Shown: piece by piece, positions 1 through 7,988 of the stretch
Numbering within the stretch: position 1 is the stretch's first letter
Layout: every line of letters begins with the position of its first letter
NCBI GenBank assembly: GCA_016874675.1
Contig: VGTL01000008.1
Location: 1 to 60,138 of the forward strand
Source of the DNA: Methanobacteriota archaeon
GTDB taxonomy: Archaea > Thermoplasmatota > DTKX01 > VGTL01
Direction: 5' to 3'
DNA: 60,138 nt
The notes under the pieces: generated by a model
What the model was told of the DNA's origin: nothing
The model's database searches: none
Seen by the model: only the letters and a program-made list of their open reading frames with translations
Translations under genes and position numbers: made by a program

Positions 1-113
1 GTTACGAACAAAAAATCGAGGGGGATTTCGTCAAACTGGCATGGATTTACGAGGGTAATGCCTTGGACCCACATGTGAATCGTCGTCGACTACGGGAGGT
101 ATATAGTGCTTAA
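1..113 (+). CDS. C-terminal end of a gene cut by the window start
   Basis: Reading from base 3, an open frame of 36 codons runs to TAA at 111-113 and ends with the residues VNRRRLREVYSA. The peptide has normal composition (charged, with Trp and Tyr), and the other two forward frames stop earlier or give poor sequence. It is more A-rich than the gene that follows. I do not recognise the family, and so short a tail could be chance. About 140 bases without a gene separate it from the next start. Confidence 0.35.
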   Translation, partial: YEQKIEGDFVKLAWIYEGNALDPHVNRRRLREVYSA

Positions 114-207
114 CCGAAGACCCATGGGTTATTGTCCCAAGGCCGGTCCCGGCTTTGCATGTAAGGTCGGGTCGCCCGGTAGATGGGTCGGGGCAGTCAA
201 CCACAAT

Positions 208-215
208 CCTTAAAT
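208..215 (+). promoter_or_regulatory. Probable TATA box for the 252 gene
   Basis: CCTTAAAT lies about 37 bases before the ATG at 252, the usual archaeal distance for a TATA element followed by a short leader. A purine-rich GAGGCGG at 241-247 sits just before the start and can act as ribosome binding site. Confidence 0.4.
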
Positions 216-251
216 CCAGCCAGCCCGCTGATACCGTATAGAGGCGGAAAT

Positions 252-971
252 ATGCCGGAAGCGGCGGAGGCGGCGGACGGACCGGCGGCCCCGGAACAGA
301 CCTACTCCGAGTACCCGGCGCCGGAATACCCGGAGCAGGACTACCAGGCACCCGAGGCCCCGCCGGGCTTCCTGCGAAGGTTCATGGCCAACAAGGTGAT
401 GCTCCTCGGCACGGTCATAGTCATCGTCGTGATGATAGTCGCCGCGGCGATGATGGCCGGCGGCGGCGGTGGATTCCTCGGCGGGGGCCAGGCGCCGCCG
501 GCGGCGGCGAAGCTTATGCCGATGGACGGGACCATCCCGAAAGCGGACGCCCCCCAGGTCAAGACCGGCCAGACCTACGAGGTGCCCCTCTCCTTCGGAG
601 ACGGGAACGACACCTCCGTGTCGAACATCTACGAGGTGTCCGTGGCCTGCTCCTGGACCGACGACTACGCCGGCTCGGACCCGGACACGATGAAGTTCGA
701 GCTCCTCTCTCCCGACGGCCAGAACGTCAGCCAGACCTCCGAGGGGACGAGCGGCAGCGCCCAGCTGACGATAAAGACCAACGTGACCGACAAGAAGCTC
801 GAGGACAACACCCAGGGCTGGGTGCTCAAGGCCACCTGCGTGAAGGCCGGCGGCAAGCCCGTGGGCCCCTTCGGCTTCCTCATATACGTCGACGCCGGCA
901 ACAACTTCTCGGCGACCGTCACTTACAAGTACTACGGCCACGAGGGCGCGAAGACGAACTCGACGAAGTGA
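252..971 (+). CDS. Single-pass membrane protein with extracellular beta-sandwich-like domain
   Basis: Product of 239 residues. I chose the ATG at 252 over the upstream in-frame ATG at 183 because a purine-rich site (GAGGCGG) precedes it and a TATA-like box sits at about 208. Residues 1-40 are acidic and rich in Pro, Tyr and Glu (cytoplasmic tail). One strong hydrophobic helix follows (about 45-70, with VIVIVVMIVAAAMM), then a Gly-rich linker and a roughly 150-residue domain with Thr/Ser-rich beta strands ending near DAGNNFSATVTYKYY. No catalytic motif is visible. The protein at 9399-9983 has the same architecture and similar strand patterns, so they are probably paralogues. Function unknown; an envelope or secretion accessory role is only a guess. 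It converges on the radical SAM gene, with a large hairpin between the two stops. Confidence 0.75.
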   Translation: MPEAAEAADGPAAPEQTYSEYPAPEYPEQDYQAPEAPPGFLRRFMANKVMLLGTVIVIVVMIVAAAMMAGGGGGFLGGGQAPPAAAKLMPMDGTIPKADAPQVKTGQTYEVPLSFGDGNDTSVSNIYEVSVACSWTDDYAGSDPDTMKFELLSPDGQNVSQTSEGTSGSAQLTIKTNVTDKKLEDNTQGWVLKATCVKAGGKPVGPFGFLIYVDAGNNFSATVTYKYYGHEGAKTNSTK

Positions 972-972
972 T

Positions 973-1066
973 GGGCGGGAAGGCAGGAAGGCAGAAAGGG
1001 AAGGCAGGAAGGGACGACGCCGTCCCCTTCCTGCCTTCCTGCCTTCCCTTTCTGCCTTCCTGCCCC
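973..1066. repeat. Long inverted repeat of purine-rich octamers between convergent genes
   Basis: The left arm (about 973-1014) consists of GGCAGGAA-like words, the right arm (about 1022-1066) of their complement; about 30 base pairs match almost perfectly around a short CGACGCC loop. It fills the gap between two convergent stop codons, so it probably serves as a bidirectional terminator or RNA end-stabilising hairpin. Confidence 0.7.
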
Positions 1067-1078
1067 TTGTTGATCAGG

Positions 1079-2740
1079 CTATTGATCGGGTTCGGCCGGC
1101 GGCGAGAGCAGGTCCGGCTTGAGCAGCGTCCGGTGGCGCTCCCGGGAGGGCAGGCAGTAGTCCCGGTCGCACTCCTTGCCCACCTTCTTGTTCGTGTAGT
1201 GGTAGGGGAAGCCCATGAGGTACTTCATCGGGACGCCGATCTTGCCGCCGTGCTTCCAGAAGAGGTAGGAGAAGAAGTAGAGCGACGCCGCCACGCCCAC
1301 GGCGCCCCGGATCTGGGGCATCCAGAAGTCCATGTTGTTCCTCCAGCACTTCATTATGAACTCCCACTGGAGGCCCGTGAAGTTCTTGAGGTCGGAGCGC
1401 CTGGCCTTCGACAGGATGGCCTCCTCGAGGGGGATGAATATCACCGGGGTGTAGAACATCCTGGCGCCGCTCGCCCGCAGGTCGTCGACGAGCTCCAGCG
1501 TGGCGATGACGTCGGCTTCGGTCTCGTCGGGCATCCCCGTCATGATGGTGCAGAGCGGCCACCAGTCGCTGTCGTTCATTACCCCCACGCCCTGCACCAC
1601 GAGCTCGGGCCAGTTGTCCACGCTGAAGGGCAGCGCCTTGCCCCGCATGTACTTCTGCATGAGCCGCACCGAGCCGGTCTCTATGCCCACCTCGACCGTT
1701 ATGAAGTCCTGCCTGTAGCCCTGGGAGCGGTTCCAGGGGGTCTTTGCCAGGAGCAGGGGCGCAAGCTCCGCAGGTATCTTCGGGTCGTACACCACCGGCG
1801 CGAGCGAGGCATGCGACAGCAGTATGTAGTCCAGCCCGGGCTGCCGGGAGATGGCCGTGTAGAGCTCAACTATCTTCTCGCGGTTGGGCACGAACCGCGG
1901 GCCGCACTCGTAGAGGAATATGTCCTCGGAGGTGGTGAACACCGCCCTGGAGCCGCATTTTACGGTCGTCCCGACCTCCCTCATCACCTGCTCCACCGGG
2001 ACCGAGCGCCGCTTGCGCATCGTCGGGGTGCAGAAGGCGCAGCCCCGTCCGCAGCCGCGCATTATCTCGACCGTGCCGTAGGTCGCCGCCCCGGTTATCT
2101 GCGGGACGTCCTCCCACTTGGGCTTCCCGGCGACGAAGTAGGGTGGCAGCTTCTCGCCGGCCAGAAGCTTCCTGACCAGCCCCACGAGGTCGCGCTCGGA
2201 CTCCCCCTGGAACAGGAGGTCTATCCCGAACTGGGACTGGGAGTTCGTGTCGCGTATCTGCCACACGCCCGAGCCACCGACCAGCATGCGCGGGCGGTGC
2301 CTCCGGAGCGCCGGGTGGTTCATCAGCCGGCGGAACTCCACCGCGTTGAGGGACTCCCCGCCCACTCCGATAAGGGAGTTGTAGGTCGTGGACACGTAGG
2401 CCAGTCCCATCGGGTCCATGCTCGTGGCGGCGAAGACCCTCGTGGCGGGGCCCACGAAACGGTCGAGGTCCGAGTAGTGCGACACCACGACGTTTTCGGC
2501 GCCGAACTCGGCGGCGAGGAGCGCCTCCACCTTGCGCAGCCCGTAGGGCGCGAAGCGGGCCCGCCCGTCTGGCAGGTCGTCGGGCGCGAAGTACTTCTGG
2601 AGCACGAGCTTCGTGAAGGCCTGGGGGAAGGTGCAGGTGAAGGCGATGAAGGGGTTGTACCCGAAGTGGCTCATCTCCGCCCGCGAGGCGGAAAGCACGA
2701 TGGGCACTCCCTTGGTTGCGGCGGGGGCCTGGGCGGCCAT
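1079..2740 (-). CDS. Radical SAM protein of the B12-binding-like type
   Basis: Product of 553 residues from ATG 2740, placed just behind a TATA-like AATAAATA at 2764-2771, so translation is probably leaderless. An ATG 51 bases upstream lies outside this promoter spacing. The iron-sulfur motif is C230-x3-C234-x2-C237 (CGRGCAFC), a radical SAM signature binding a 4Fe-4S cluster and S-adenosylmethionine. The N-terminal 200 residues (VVVSHYSDLDRF, MLVGGSGVWQ) look like the Rossmann-type domain seen in B12-binding radical SAM proteins. The C-terminal part (KCWRNNMDFWMPQ, YHYTNKKVGKECDRDYCLP) holds extra Trp and Cys residues that may bind another cofactor. Substrate unknown. It is divergently transcribed from a small winged-helix protein that may regulate it. 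Confidence 0.85.
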   Translation of the reverse strand: MAAQAPAATKGVPIVLSASRAEMSHFGYNPFIAFTCTFPQAFTKLVLQKYFAPDDLPDGRARFAPYGLRKVEALLAAEFGAENVVVSHYSDLDRFVGPATRVFAATSMDPMGLAYVSTTYNSLIGVGGESLNAVEFRRLMNHPALRRHRPRMLVGGSGVWQIRDTNSQSQFGIDLLFQGESERDLVGLVRKLLAGEKLPPYFVAGKPKWEDVPQITGAATYGTVEIMRGCGRGCAFCTPTMRKRRSVPVEQVMREVGTTVKCGSRAVFTTSEDIFLYECGPRFVPNREKIVELYTAISRQPGLDYILLSHASLAPVVYDPKIPAELAPLLLAKTPWNRSQGYRQDFITVEVGIETGSVRLMQKYMRGKALPFSVDNWPELVVQGVGVMNDSDWWPLCTIMTGMPDETEADVIATLELVDDLRASGARMFYTPVIFIPLEEAILSKARRSDLKNFTGLQWEFIMKCWRNNMDFWMPQIRGAVGVAASLYFFSYLFWKHGGKIGVPMKYLMGFPYHYTNKKVGKECDRDYCLPSRERHRTLLKPDLLSPPAEPDQ

Positions 2741-2763
2741 CCGGGTTGATAACAGGATATCCG

Positions 2764-2808
2764 TATTTATTGGTTGTGCCAACCTAGGCAACCGAAAACA
2801 AATAAATA
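2764..2808. promoter_or_regulatory. Back-to-back TATA boxes of a divergent leaderless gene pair
   Basis: AATAAATA on the minus strand (2764-2771) lies about 24 bases before ATG 2740, and AATAAATA on the plus strand (2801-2808) about 26 bases before ATG 2834. Both spacings put transcription starts at or within a few bases of the start codons. The two boxes are 29 bases apart, so one bound regulator could control both genes. Confidence 0.6.
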
Positions 2809-2833
2809 TCCGTTCCGCGTTGGGCTACCCGCC

Positions 2834-3208
2834 ATGAGAGGCTCCGTGGGCCAGCACATCCGCCGCTTCGCCCGGGAGGTCACGCGCGGGCTGGGCATGC
2901 CCCGCTCGTGCGCCCCGGTCATCGAGGTGCTGGCCAGGCACCGCCGGCGCCTGAGCTTCAACGAGCTCTCCAGGCTCCTGCGCATGTCCGAGCGCAGCCT
3001 GCGCACCCACCTGCGGGTGCTCGTGACCCGGGGGATACTTCTCCGCAGCGTCTCTGTGACCCGGACCCGCCGGCTGGCCTACGAGTACTACATCGCCCCT
3101 CTGGGGGACATCCTCGGCATCGTCCGCCGGGACCTCGCATCCAGAATCAGGCGGCTGCACCGGCTGTCCTCCGAGGTCCGCCTCGCCCGGGCGCCGGCCC
3201 CCGCCTGA
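2834..3208 (+). CDS. Small winged helix-turn-helix DNA-binding protein
   Basis: Product of 124 residues, strongly basic. The segment RRRLSFNELSRLLRMSERSL, followed by RTHLRVLVTRGILLRSV, is a winged helix-turn-helix with recognition helix (SERSLRTHLRVL) and wing (RTRRLAYEYYIAP). This resembles MarR/ArsR-like archaeal regulators that sort one strand against another by repression. The ATG at 2834 fits a leaderless start behind the TATA at 2801; an upstream in-frame ATG at 2774 precedes that box and is unlikely. Its position head-to-head with the radical SAM gene suggests local control. A nucleotide-synthesis or repair link cannot be read from the sequence. The C-terminal tail is Arg/Ala-rich. 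Confidence 0.7.
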   Translation: MRGSVGQHIRRFAREVTRGLGMPRSCAPVIEVLARHRRRLSFNELSRLLRMSERSLRTHLRVLVTRGILLRSVSVTRTRRLAYEYYIAPLGDILGIVRRDLASRIRRLHRLSSEVRLARAPAPA

Positions 3209-3230
3209 CCGCCCGCCCGTCGCGCCGCCC

Positions 3231-6200
3231 TCACGAGCCCCTCAGCAATTCTTCCAGGGGGTCCTTTGCCTCCCCGGTCTGCCCCGTTCCTGCCCGTTCC
3301 CCGGTCGTCCCCGCCCCGGTGGCGGCCTTCCCGGCCTCGACTTCGACCAGTAGCGCCTGCCCCGGCCGTGACGCCCTGCGCCGGAGCTCCTCCCCGGCGG
3401 CCTTCTCGGCGCGGTCCGCCTCCACGGCCTCGCCGGGCAGGGCTATTCTCTCCTCGGCCCGCCGGCGCTCCAGCGCGGCGCGCTCGGCGCGAGTGAGCGG
3501 CCGGGATTCCGGGGGAGAGAAACGGTCGGGGCGCCCGCCCTCGGAGCCGCCCCGCAGCCGGGCGCCGCCCAGCCGGGCCATCACCACCCCCTCGAAGACC
3601 TCCTCCTCGGTGAACTCGCCCCCGGGGCCCATCACGGGGCCGGTCTCGCGCAGGTACTTGCGCCGGAACCACTCGACCGCCAGGGCGCCGGCGGCCGCCA
3701 GCACCACGATGACCACCCAGGTGGCGCAGGGCTCCACGGAGGAGGTGGAGGTCTTGTCCTTGATCCTTATGTTCACCTGCCGGGAGTCGCTCCCGCCGAA
3801 GCCGTCCTCGACGGTTATGTTGAGCAGCAGCCTCTCCGGCCGCCCGGCCTGGTACTCCACGTAGGCCGTGTTCCCGCGGGCGTCGAGGGGGACCACCGGG
3901 AAGCGGGGGTCCCCCGAGAGGAAGTACAGCGTGTCGTTGTCCGGGTCCGACGCCCTCACGGTGAAATAGAGCCGCTCGCCGACGTGGACCATCTGGTCGG
4001 GGACGGGCTCGAGCACCGGCGGGTGGTTGACGTGGTCGACCGTTATCCGGAAGGTGTTGCTTGCGGCCCAGAGCCCGCCGCCGTCGTAGGCCCGGACGCG
4101 GAAGGTCCCGTTGCCGTGCCAGTACCGGGCGACCGCCTCGAAGCCCAGGTGGCGGCCCTCGGGCAGGGCCCTGATCCGTGAGGGGTTGCTCTCGAAGACC
4201 AGCTCGAACCGCAGGTGGCCGTCGTCCCAGTCGTCCCAGAAGTACCGCTCGAGGTCTATGAGCCGCGGGGCCGAGGTGTCCTCGGCGAAGCGGGCGTCCG
4301 GGATGGCCTCGATGAGCACCGGGGGAAGGTTGATGATGTAGGTCAGGTTGAGGCGGTCGAGCCTCATCGCCCCGGTGGAGTTGGCCCAGAGGCGCAGCGG
4401 TATCGTGACGTCGGGTGGGGCGCGGCCGCTGGAGTCCGCCTGCGCCATCAGCTCGTTGAGGGTGCCGCTGATGTTGTCGAGGCGCACGGTCAGCGTGTAG
4501 GAGACCGTGAGGTTGCGCACCTGCACCTCCGACGGGTAGATGGACCGGATGGCCACGGGCAGGTCGCACATCTCGTTGCCAAAGCGGTCGCGGGTGCGGG
4601 GCAATGCCGCCAGCGCCCCCTCCAGCGCGTCGGCGTAGAGCGGCACGACGACGTTGGTCGAGCCGAGCTCGGAGGGCCCCCAGTCCGCCGGGGGCCGGTC
4701 GCCGGCGTCGAGCTCGAGCTCCACCGGCCGGAAATCGATGTTGCGCACCACGATGTCCCAGGTCTCGATGCCGCCCGGCGAGGCCGGTTCGTAGGGGTAG
4801 GCCCAGCCGCAGTAGAGCTTGCCCTTGAAGACCGCCATCGCCGGGGAGTTGGCGTTGTCGTTCTCCTCGCCCGGGGTGAGCTCCATGAGGTCGCTCCAGC
4901 CGTAGCCGTCATAGGCGCGGATGACCACGTCGCCGAATGTGTTGTAGATGACGATGGTGGAGTTCTTCTCCTCGGTGGTGTTGGTGCCGGTCACCCAGAC
5001 GGCGTAGAGCCGGCCGTCGTACTCGAGGAGCTCGGCGCCCATGTTGTCCTTCTGCTCGCCGGGGGTGGTGAGCTCGGTCACCGCCCCCCAGGAGATGCCG
5101 TCGTATCGGCGGACCATGATGTCCAGGTCGTGGAGGCCCGGGCTCCCGCGTATCCAGCAGGCCCAGAGCTCGTCTTTGCCTGTCACAGGGTTTCGGTACA
5201 CGGCGGTCTTGGGGATCTCGTCGAGCTCGGCGTCGGGCTGGGGGATTATGTTGTAGGGGGCGCTCCAGCCGGAGCCGTCGAGGTAGCGGTAGAAGATGTC
5301 CACCGTGAAACCGTCGGTGAGGTCGGTGTCCATGTCCCAGAAGGCGAAGAGCTTGCCGTCGAACTGGACGAGGTTGAGGCTCCAGTCGATCTGGGAGTCC
5401 CAGTCGGGGGTGAGCTCATTGGTGCTGGACCAGGAGTCGCCGTCGAAGGTGCGGTACACCATGTCCATGTCGCCGGTGTAGGGGATTATCTGCGCCAGCC
5501 GCTCGTCCGTGGTCCGCCAGAAGACGAAGAGACGCCCCTGGAACACATCCATCTGGGGCCAGTCGTTCATCCGCGTGAGGTCGTTCGGCGTGAGCCTGAC
5601 GAGGTCCTCCCAGCGCGAGCCGTCCCAGGAGCGGATGAAGATGTTAGAGTTCGAGAACTGGCTCTCGTTCTGCGCGCCCGACCAGGCGACGTATACCTTC
5701 CCGCCGTAGGCGATGATGTCGGGCGAGTCGTCCTCGTAGAGGTCGCCCGGGGGCGAGATGTCCACCGGGGCCGACCAGGCGGTCCCGTCGTCGCTCCAGC
5801 TCACCACGATGTCCCAGTCGCTCCCGCCGACCAGCGCCGGGTCCTTGGAGGCCCAGGCCACCCAGAGACGGTCGCCATCGGCCAGGAAGGAGGGGCTGTT
5901 CTCGCCCGGCGACTGGCCGTTTCGGGTCACCTTGACCGGGTCGCGCCAGAAAGGCGTCGGCCAGCCCCCGAGAGTGACGGAGGCGGCGCCTATGGTGGCG
6001 TTGGCCGGCAGGCGCGTGGGGAGGAGCACCCGCTCCCCGCTGCCCATCGTCAGGTTGTACCCGGCGGCGGTCTCCCGGCCGTCGTGGAAGGAGGTCTGGT
6101 GCCCCATCGGGCCGTGGGCGAAGCCGCTGAACGCCCAGTCCACGGTCCCGTCGGCGCCGATGTCCAGCGTGGGGTCCAGGGGGTAATCGGTCCCGCCGGG

Positions 6201-6449
6201 GGTGTAGGGCAGGGCCGAAAGCTCCAGCGAGGCGTTGATCACCTGGGCGTTCGAGGGCAGCGTGATGGAGACGGAGTCGTCGGTGGTGCCCGGCTCGAGC
6301 CGGACGGTGCTCCCGGTGAGGTTGCCGTCGAAGGCCCTCACCTCGAAGATCGACTTTCCGCCGGGCTGGGTGGACCCGCCGACCGGCGCGAGGCCGGAAA
6401 GCAGCAGGAGCGCCGCAACGAGCGCGCCGGCCAGAAACGCCCGCCCCAT
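3231..6449 (-). CDS. Large surface protein: signal peptide, propeller-like repeats, cadherin-like domains, membrane anchor
   Basis: Product of 1072 residues from ATG 6449, preceded by GGGAGGA and a TATA-like ATATATA near 6479. The first 25 residues (FLAGALVAALLLLSG) are a signal peptide. The middle holds repeated blade-like units with the pattern YDG-x-x-WS or FDG-x-x-WS followed by LTP (for example RSWDGSRWEDLVRLTP, RAYDGYGWSDLMELTP), as in BNR/sialidase-like beta-propellers. Later come Ig/cadherin-like segments (HVNHPPVLEPVPDQMV, VRASDPDNDTLYF), one transmembrane helix (WVVIVVLAAAGALAVEW) and a charged Ala/Arg/Glu-rich cytoplasmic tail of about 140 residues. No enzyme residues recognised. 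Probably a cell-surface or S-layer-associated protein. It is divergent from endonuclease III. Confidence 0.75.
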   Translation of the reverse strand: MGRAFLAGALVAALLLLSGLAPVGGSTQPGGKSIFEVRAFDGNLTGSTVRLEPGTTDDSVSITLPSNAQVINASLELSALPYTPGGTDYPLDPTLDIGADGTVDWAFSGFAHGPMGHQTSFHDGRETAAGYNLTMGSGERVLLPTRLPANATIGAASVTLGGWPTPFWRDPVKVTRNGQSPGENSPSFLADGDRLWVAWASKDPALVGGSDWDIVVSWSDDGTAWSAPVDISPPGDLYEDDSPDIIAYGGKVYVAWSGAQNESQFSNSNIFIRSWDGSRWEDLVRLTPNDLTRMNDWPQMDVFQGRLFVFWRTTDERLAQIIPYTGDMDMVYRTFDGDSWSSTNELTPDWDSQIDWSLNLVQFDGKLFAFWDMDTDLTDGFTVDIFYRYLDGSGWSAPYNIIPQPDAELDEIPKTAVYRNPVTGKDELWACWIRGSPGLHDLDIMVRRYDGISWGAVTELTTPGEQKDNMGAELLEYDGRLYAVWVTGTNTTEEKNSTIVIYNTFGDVVIRAYDGYGWSDLMELTPGEENDNANSPAMAVFKGKLYCGWAYPYEPASPGGIETWDIVVRNIDFRPVELELDAGDRPPADWGPSELGSTNVVVPLYADALEGALAALPRTRDRFGNEMCDLPVAIRSIYPSEVQVRNLTVSYTLTVRLDNISGTLNELMAQADSSGRAPPDVTIPLRLWANSTGAMRLDRLNLTYIINLPPVLIEAIPDARFAEDTSAPRLIDLERYFWDDWDDGHLRFELVFESNPSRIRALPEGRHLGFEAVARYWHGNGTFRVRAYDGGGLWAASNTFRITVDHVNHPPVLEPVPDQMVHVGERLYFTVRASDPDNDTLYFLSGDPRFPVVPLDARGNTAYVEYQAGRPERLLLNITVEDGFGGSDSRQVNIRIKDKTSTSSVEPCATWVVIVVLAAAGALAVEWFRRKYLRETGPVMGPGGEFTEEEVFEGVVMARLGGARLRGGSEGGRPDRFSPPESRPLTRAERAALERRRAEERIALPGEAVEADRAEKAAGEELRRRASRPGQALLVEVEAGKAATGAGTTGERAGTGQTGEAKDPLEELLRGS

Positions 6450-6573
6450 GTTCCTCCCGTTCAAATTGGGGGCCGGCGTATATATTGTTTGTGATAATGT
6501 TGGCGAACAGCCTATCAACCTTCCGGCAGCAAGGATTATCACGGCGTCCGGCAATGCGCGCCCGGTGCCCGCC

Positions 6574-7224
6574 ATGCCCGGCAGATCGGCCCGGAAGACC
6601 GCCCCTTCGCCCCCCTCCCTCCTTGCGAAGCTCGAGAGGATGCACCCCGGCGCCCGGACAGAAATCGATTTCTCCGGGCCGCTGGAGCTTTTGGTCGCCA
6701 CTATTCTTTCGGCCCAGTCCACCGACCGCCAGGTCAACCTCGTGACGAAGGAGCTCTTCAAGAAGTACCGCACGGCCGCCGACTACGCAGCCGCCAAGAC
6801 GGAGGAATTGGAGCGCGACATCCATTCCACCGGGTTCTTCCGCGCCAAATCCCGGCTCATCCAAGGTGCGGCCCGCATGCTCCAGGACGATTTCGGCGGC
6901 GAGGTGCCGCGGACCATGGAGGAGCTGACGAGGCTGCCGGGCGTGGCGCGCAAGACCGCCAACATCGTGCTAACGGGCGCGTTCGGAATCGTCGAGGGCA
7001 TGGCCGTGGACACCCACGTCGGGCGGGTGAGCCGGCGCCTCGGGCTCTCCAAGTGCGAGGACCCGGCGAAGATCGAGCAGGACCTTTTACGGTTCTTCCC
7101 GAAGGAGAGCTGGGCCCGGGCGACCAGCCTGCTAGTGTTCCACGGACGGTACCTGTGCAAGGCGAAGAAGCCGGAGTGCGGGCGCTGCCTGCTTAAAAGG
7201 GAGTGCCCGTCGTCGTGTGTCTAG
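6574..7224 (+). CDS. nth: Endonuclease III (DNA glycosylase/AP lyase)
   Basis: Product of 216 residues, the usual family length. It removes oxidised pyrimidines and cuts at the abasic site in base excision repair. The helix-hairpin-helix carries LPGVARKTAN with catalytic Lys127, followed by the GPD-type loop VDTHVGRVSRR with catalytic Asp146. The C-terminal 4Fe-4S cluster ligands are C195-x6-C202-x2-C205-x5-C211. The ATG at 6574 gives a normal N-terminus; the longer open frame upstream runs antisense over the surface-protein promoter. The gene is followed 11 bases later by a LigD-type phosphoesterase, so the two form a DNA repair pair. Confidence 0.93.
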   Translation: MPGRSARKTAPSPPSLLAKLERMHPGARTEIDFSGPLELLVATILSAQSTDRQVNLVTKELFKKYRTAADYAAAKTEELERDIHSTGFFRAKSRLIQGAARMLQDDFGGEVPRTMEELTRLPGVARKTANIVLTGAFGIVEGMAVDTHVGRVSRRLGLSKCEDPAKIEQDLLRFFPKESWARATSLLVFHGRYLCKAKKPECGRCLLKRECPSSCV

Positions 7225-7235
7225 GAGGCCGGAGG

Positions 7236-7781
7236 ATGCCATCCAGAAGGAAGCCAACGACCGGAAAGGGCCGCCAGGCGACCCTGGACGCGCCCGGGGA
7301 GGGTCCGGAGAAGGAGGAGGCGAAGGCGGAGCGCGAATCCGAGCTCGGCTCCGAGTTTGCCCGTCGGTTCAGGGAGATGGAGGTCGACCGGGAGGCCTTC
7401 CGCAATTTCTACGTGATCCACGAGCACCTCTCGCGGCGGCTGCACTGGGATCTGCGGCTCGAAAAGGACGGCGTCCTGAAGAGCTGGGCCGTCCCCAAGG
7501 AGCCCCCCGCCTTGGAGAACGTGAAGCGCCTGGCCGTTTCCGTCGAGGACCACCCCCTCGGCTACGGCACCTTCGAGGGCGACATACCGGAGGGCAACTA
7601 CGGCGCCGGCACGGTGAGAATCTGGGACCGCGGCAAGTACGAGCCCCTGGACATCAGGGAGGGCAAGTGGGTGTTCAGGCTGGAGGGCAAACGGCTCTCG
7701 GGCAAGTACTGCCTGATACGGCTGCGGCAGCGCCCCGGGGAAAAATCGGAAAACTGGCTGTTTTTCAAAACGAAAGAATGA
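7236..7781 (+). CDS. LigD-type 3'-phosphoesterase domain protein
   Basis: Product of 181 residues. After a basic/acidic N-terminal 50 residues comes the phosphoesterase fold: FYVIHEHLSRRLHWDLRLEK holds the metal-binding His and Asp residues. DHPLGYGTFEGDIPEGNYGAG follows and binds the 3' end, then WLFFKTKE at the C-terminus. This domain is the N-terminal module of bacterial ligase D and occurs alone in archaea, where it trims 3'-phosphate or 3'-ribonucleotide ends before ligation in end joining. ATG 7236 is preferred to an ATG at 7203 inside nth because a strong CTAGGAGG precedes it at 7221-7228. No polymerase or ligase partner is in the window. It is co-transcribed with nth. Confidence 0.9.
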   Translation: MPSRRKPTTGKGRQATLDAPGEGPEKEEAKAERESELGSEFARRFREMEVDREAFRNFYVIHEHLSRRLHWDLRLEKDGVLKSWAVPKEPPALENVKRLAVSVEDHPLGYGTFEGDIPEGNYGAGTVRIWDRGKYEPLDIREGKWVFRLEGKRLSGKYCLIRLRQRPGEKSENWLFFKTKE

Positions 7782-7787
7782 TGGGAA

Positions 7788-7912
7788 GGCGCAGGGCGCA
7801 GGGCGCAGGGCGCAGGGGAAGGAGTAAGGCGCAAGGCGCAAGGGAAGGCGCGAGGCGCAAGGGACGTGGGACCGGGCGCGGGGTGCAGGGTGCGGGGTGC
7901 GGGGGCGGTTGG
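7788..7912. repeat. G-rich heptamer tandem repeats with quadruplex potential
   Basis: Directly after the phosphoesterase stop, GGCGCAG is repeated four times in tandem, followed by GGCGCAA and GGCGCGA variants, and then by G-runs separated by 3-4 bases (GGGCGCGGGGTGC, GCAGGGTGCGGGGTGC) at about 7877-7912. The last part fits the classical pattern for G-quadruplex formation on the plus strand. No gene is visible here. Confidence 0.65.
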
Positions 7913-7921
7913 AAGCTAGAT

Positions 7922-7988
7922 ACCCCGGACTTGAGTCCGGGGTTCGTCACAAAAGCAAAGCGTGGATGCCCCGCAATTCATTGCGGGG
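7922..7988. repeat. Pair of REP-like palindromes
   Basis: CCCCGGACTTGAGTCCGGGG (7923-7942) and CCCCGCAATTCATTGCGGGG (7969-7988) are two GC-clamped palindromes with short loops. Each is preceded by GATA or GATG and they lie 26 bases apart. Such pairs are typical of REP elements moved by REP-associated tyrosine transposases; none is in the window. The second palindrome contains the stop codon of the zinc-ribbon gene on the minus strand. Confidence 0.6.

Noticed and set aside
968-2749. Long plus-strand open frame opposite the radical SAM gene
   Set aside because: It is antisense to a well supported gene, starts in the hairpin repeat and shows no conserved motif; high GC content creates such frames.
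4215-6494. Long plus-strand open frame opposite the surface protein
   Set aside because: Same reasoning: Val/Gly/Arg/His-rich translation without domains, antisense to a protein with clear signal peptide and repeats.
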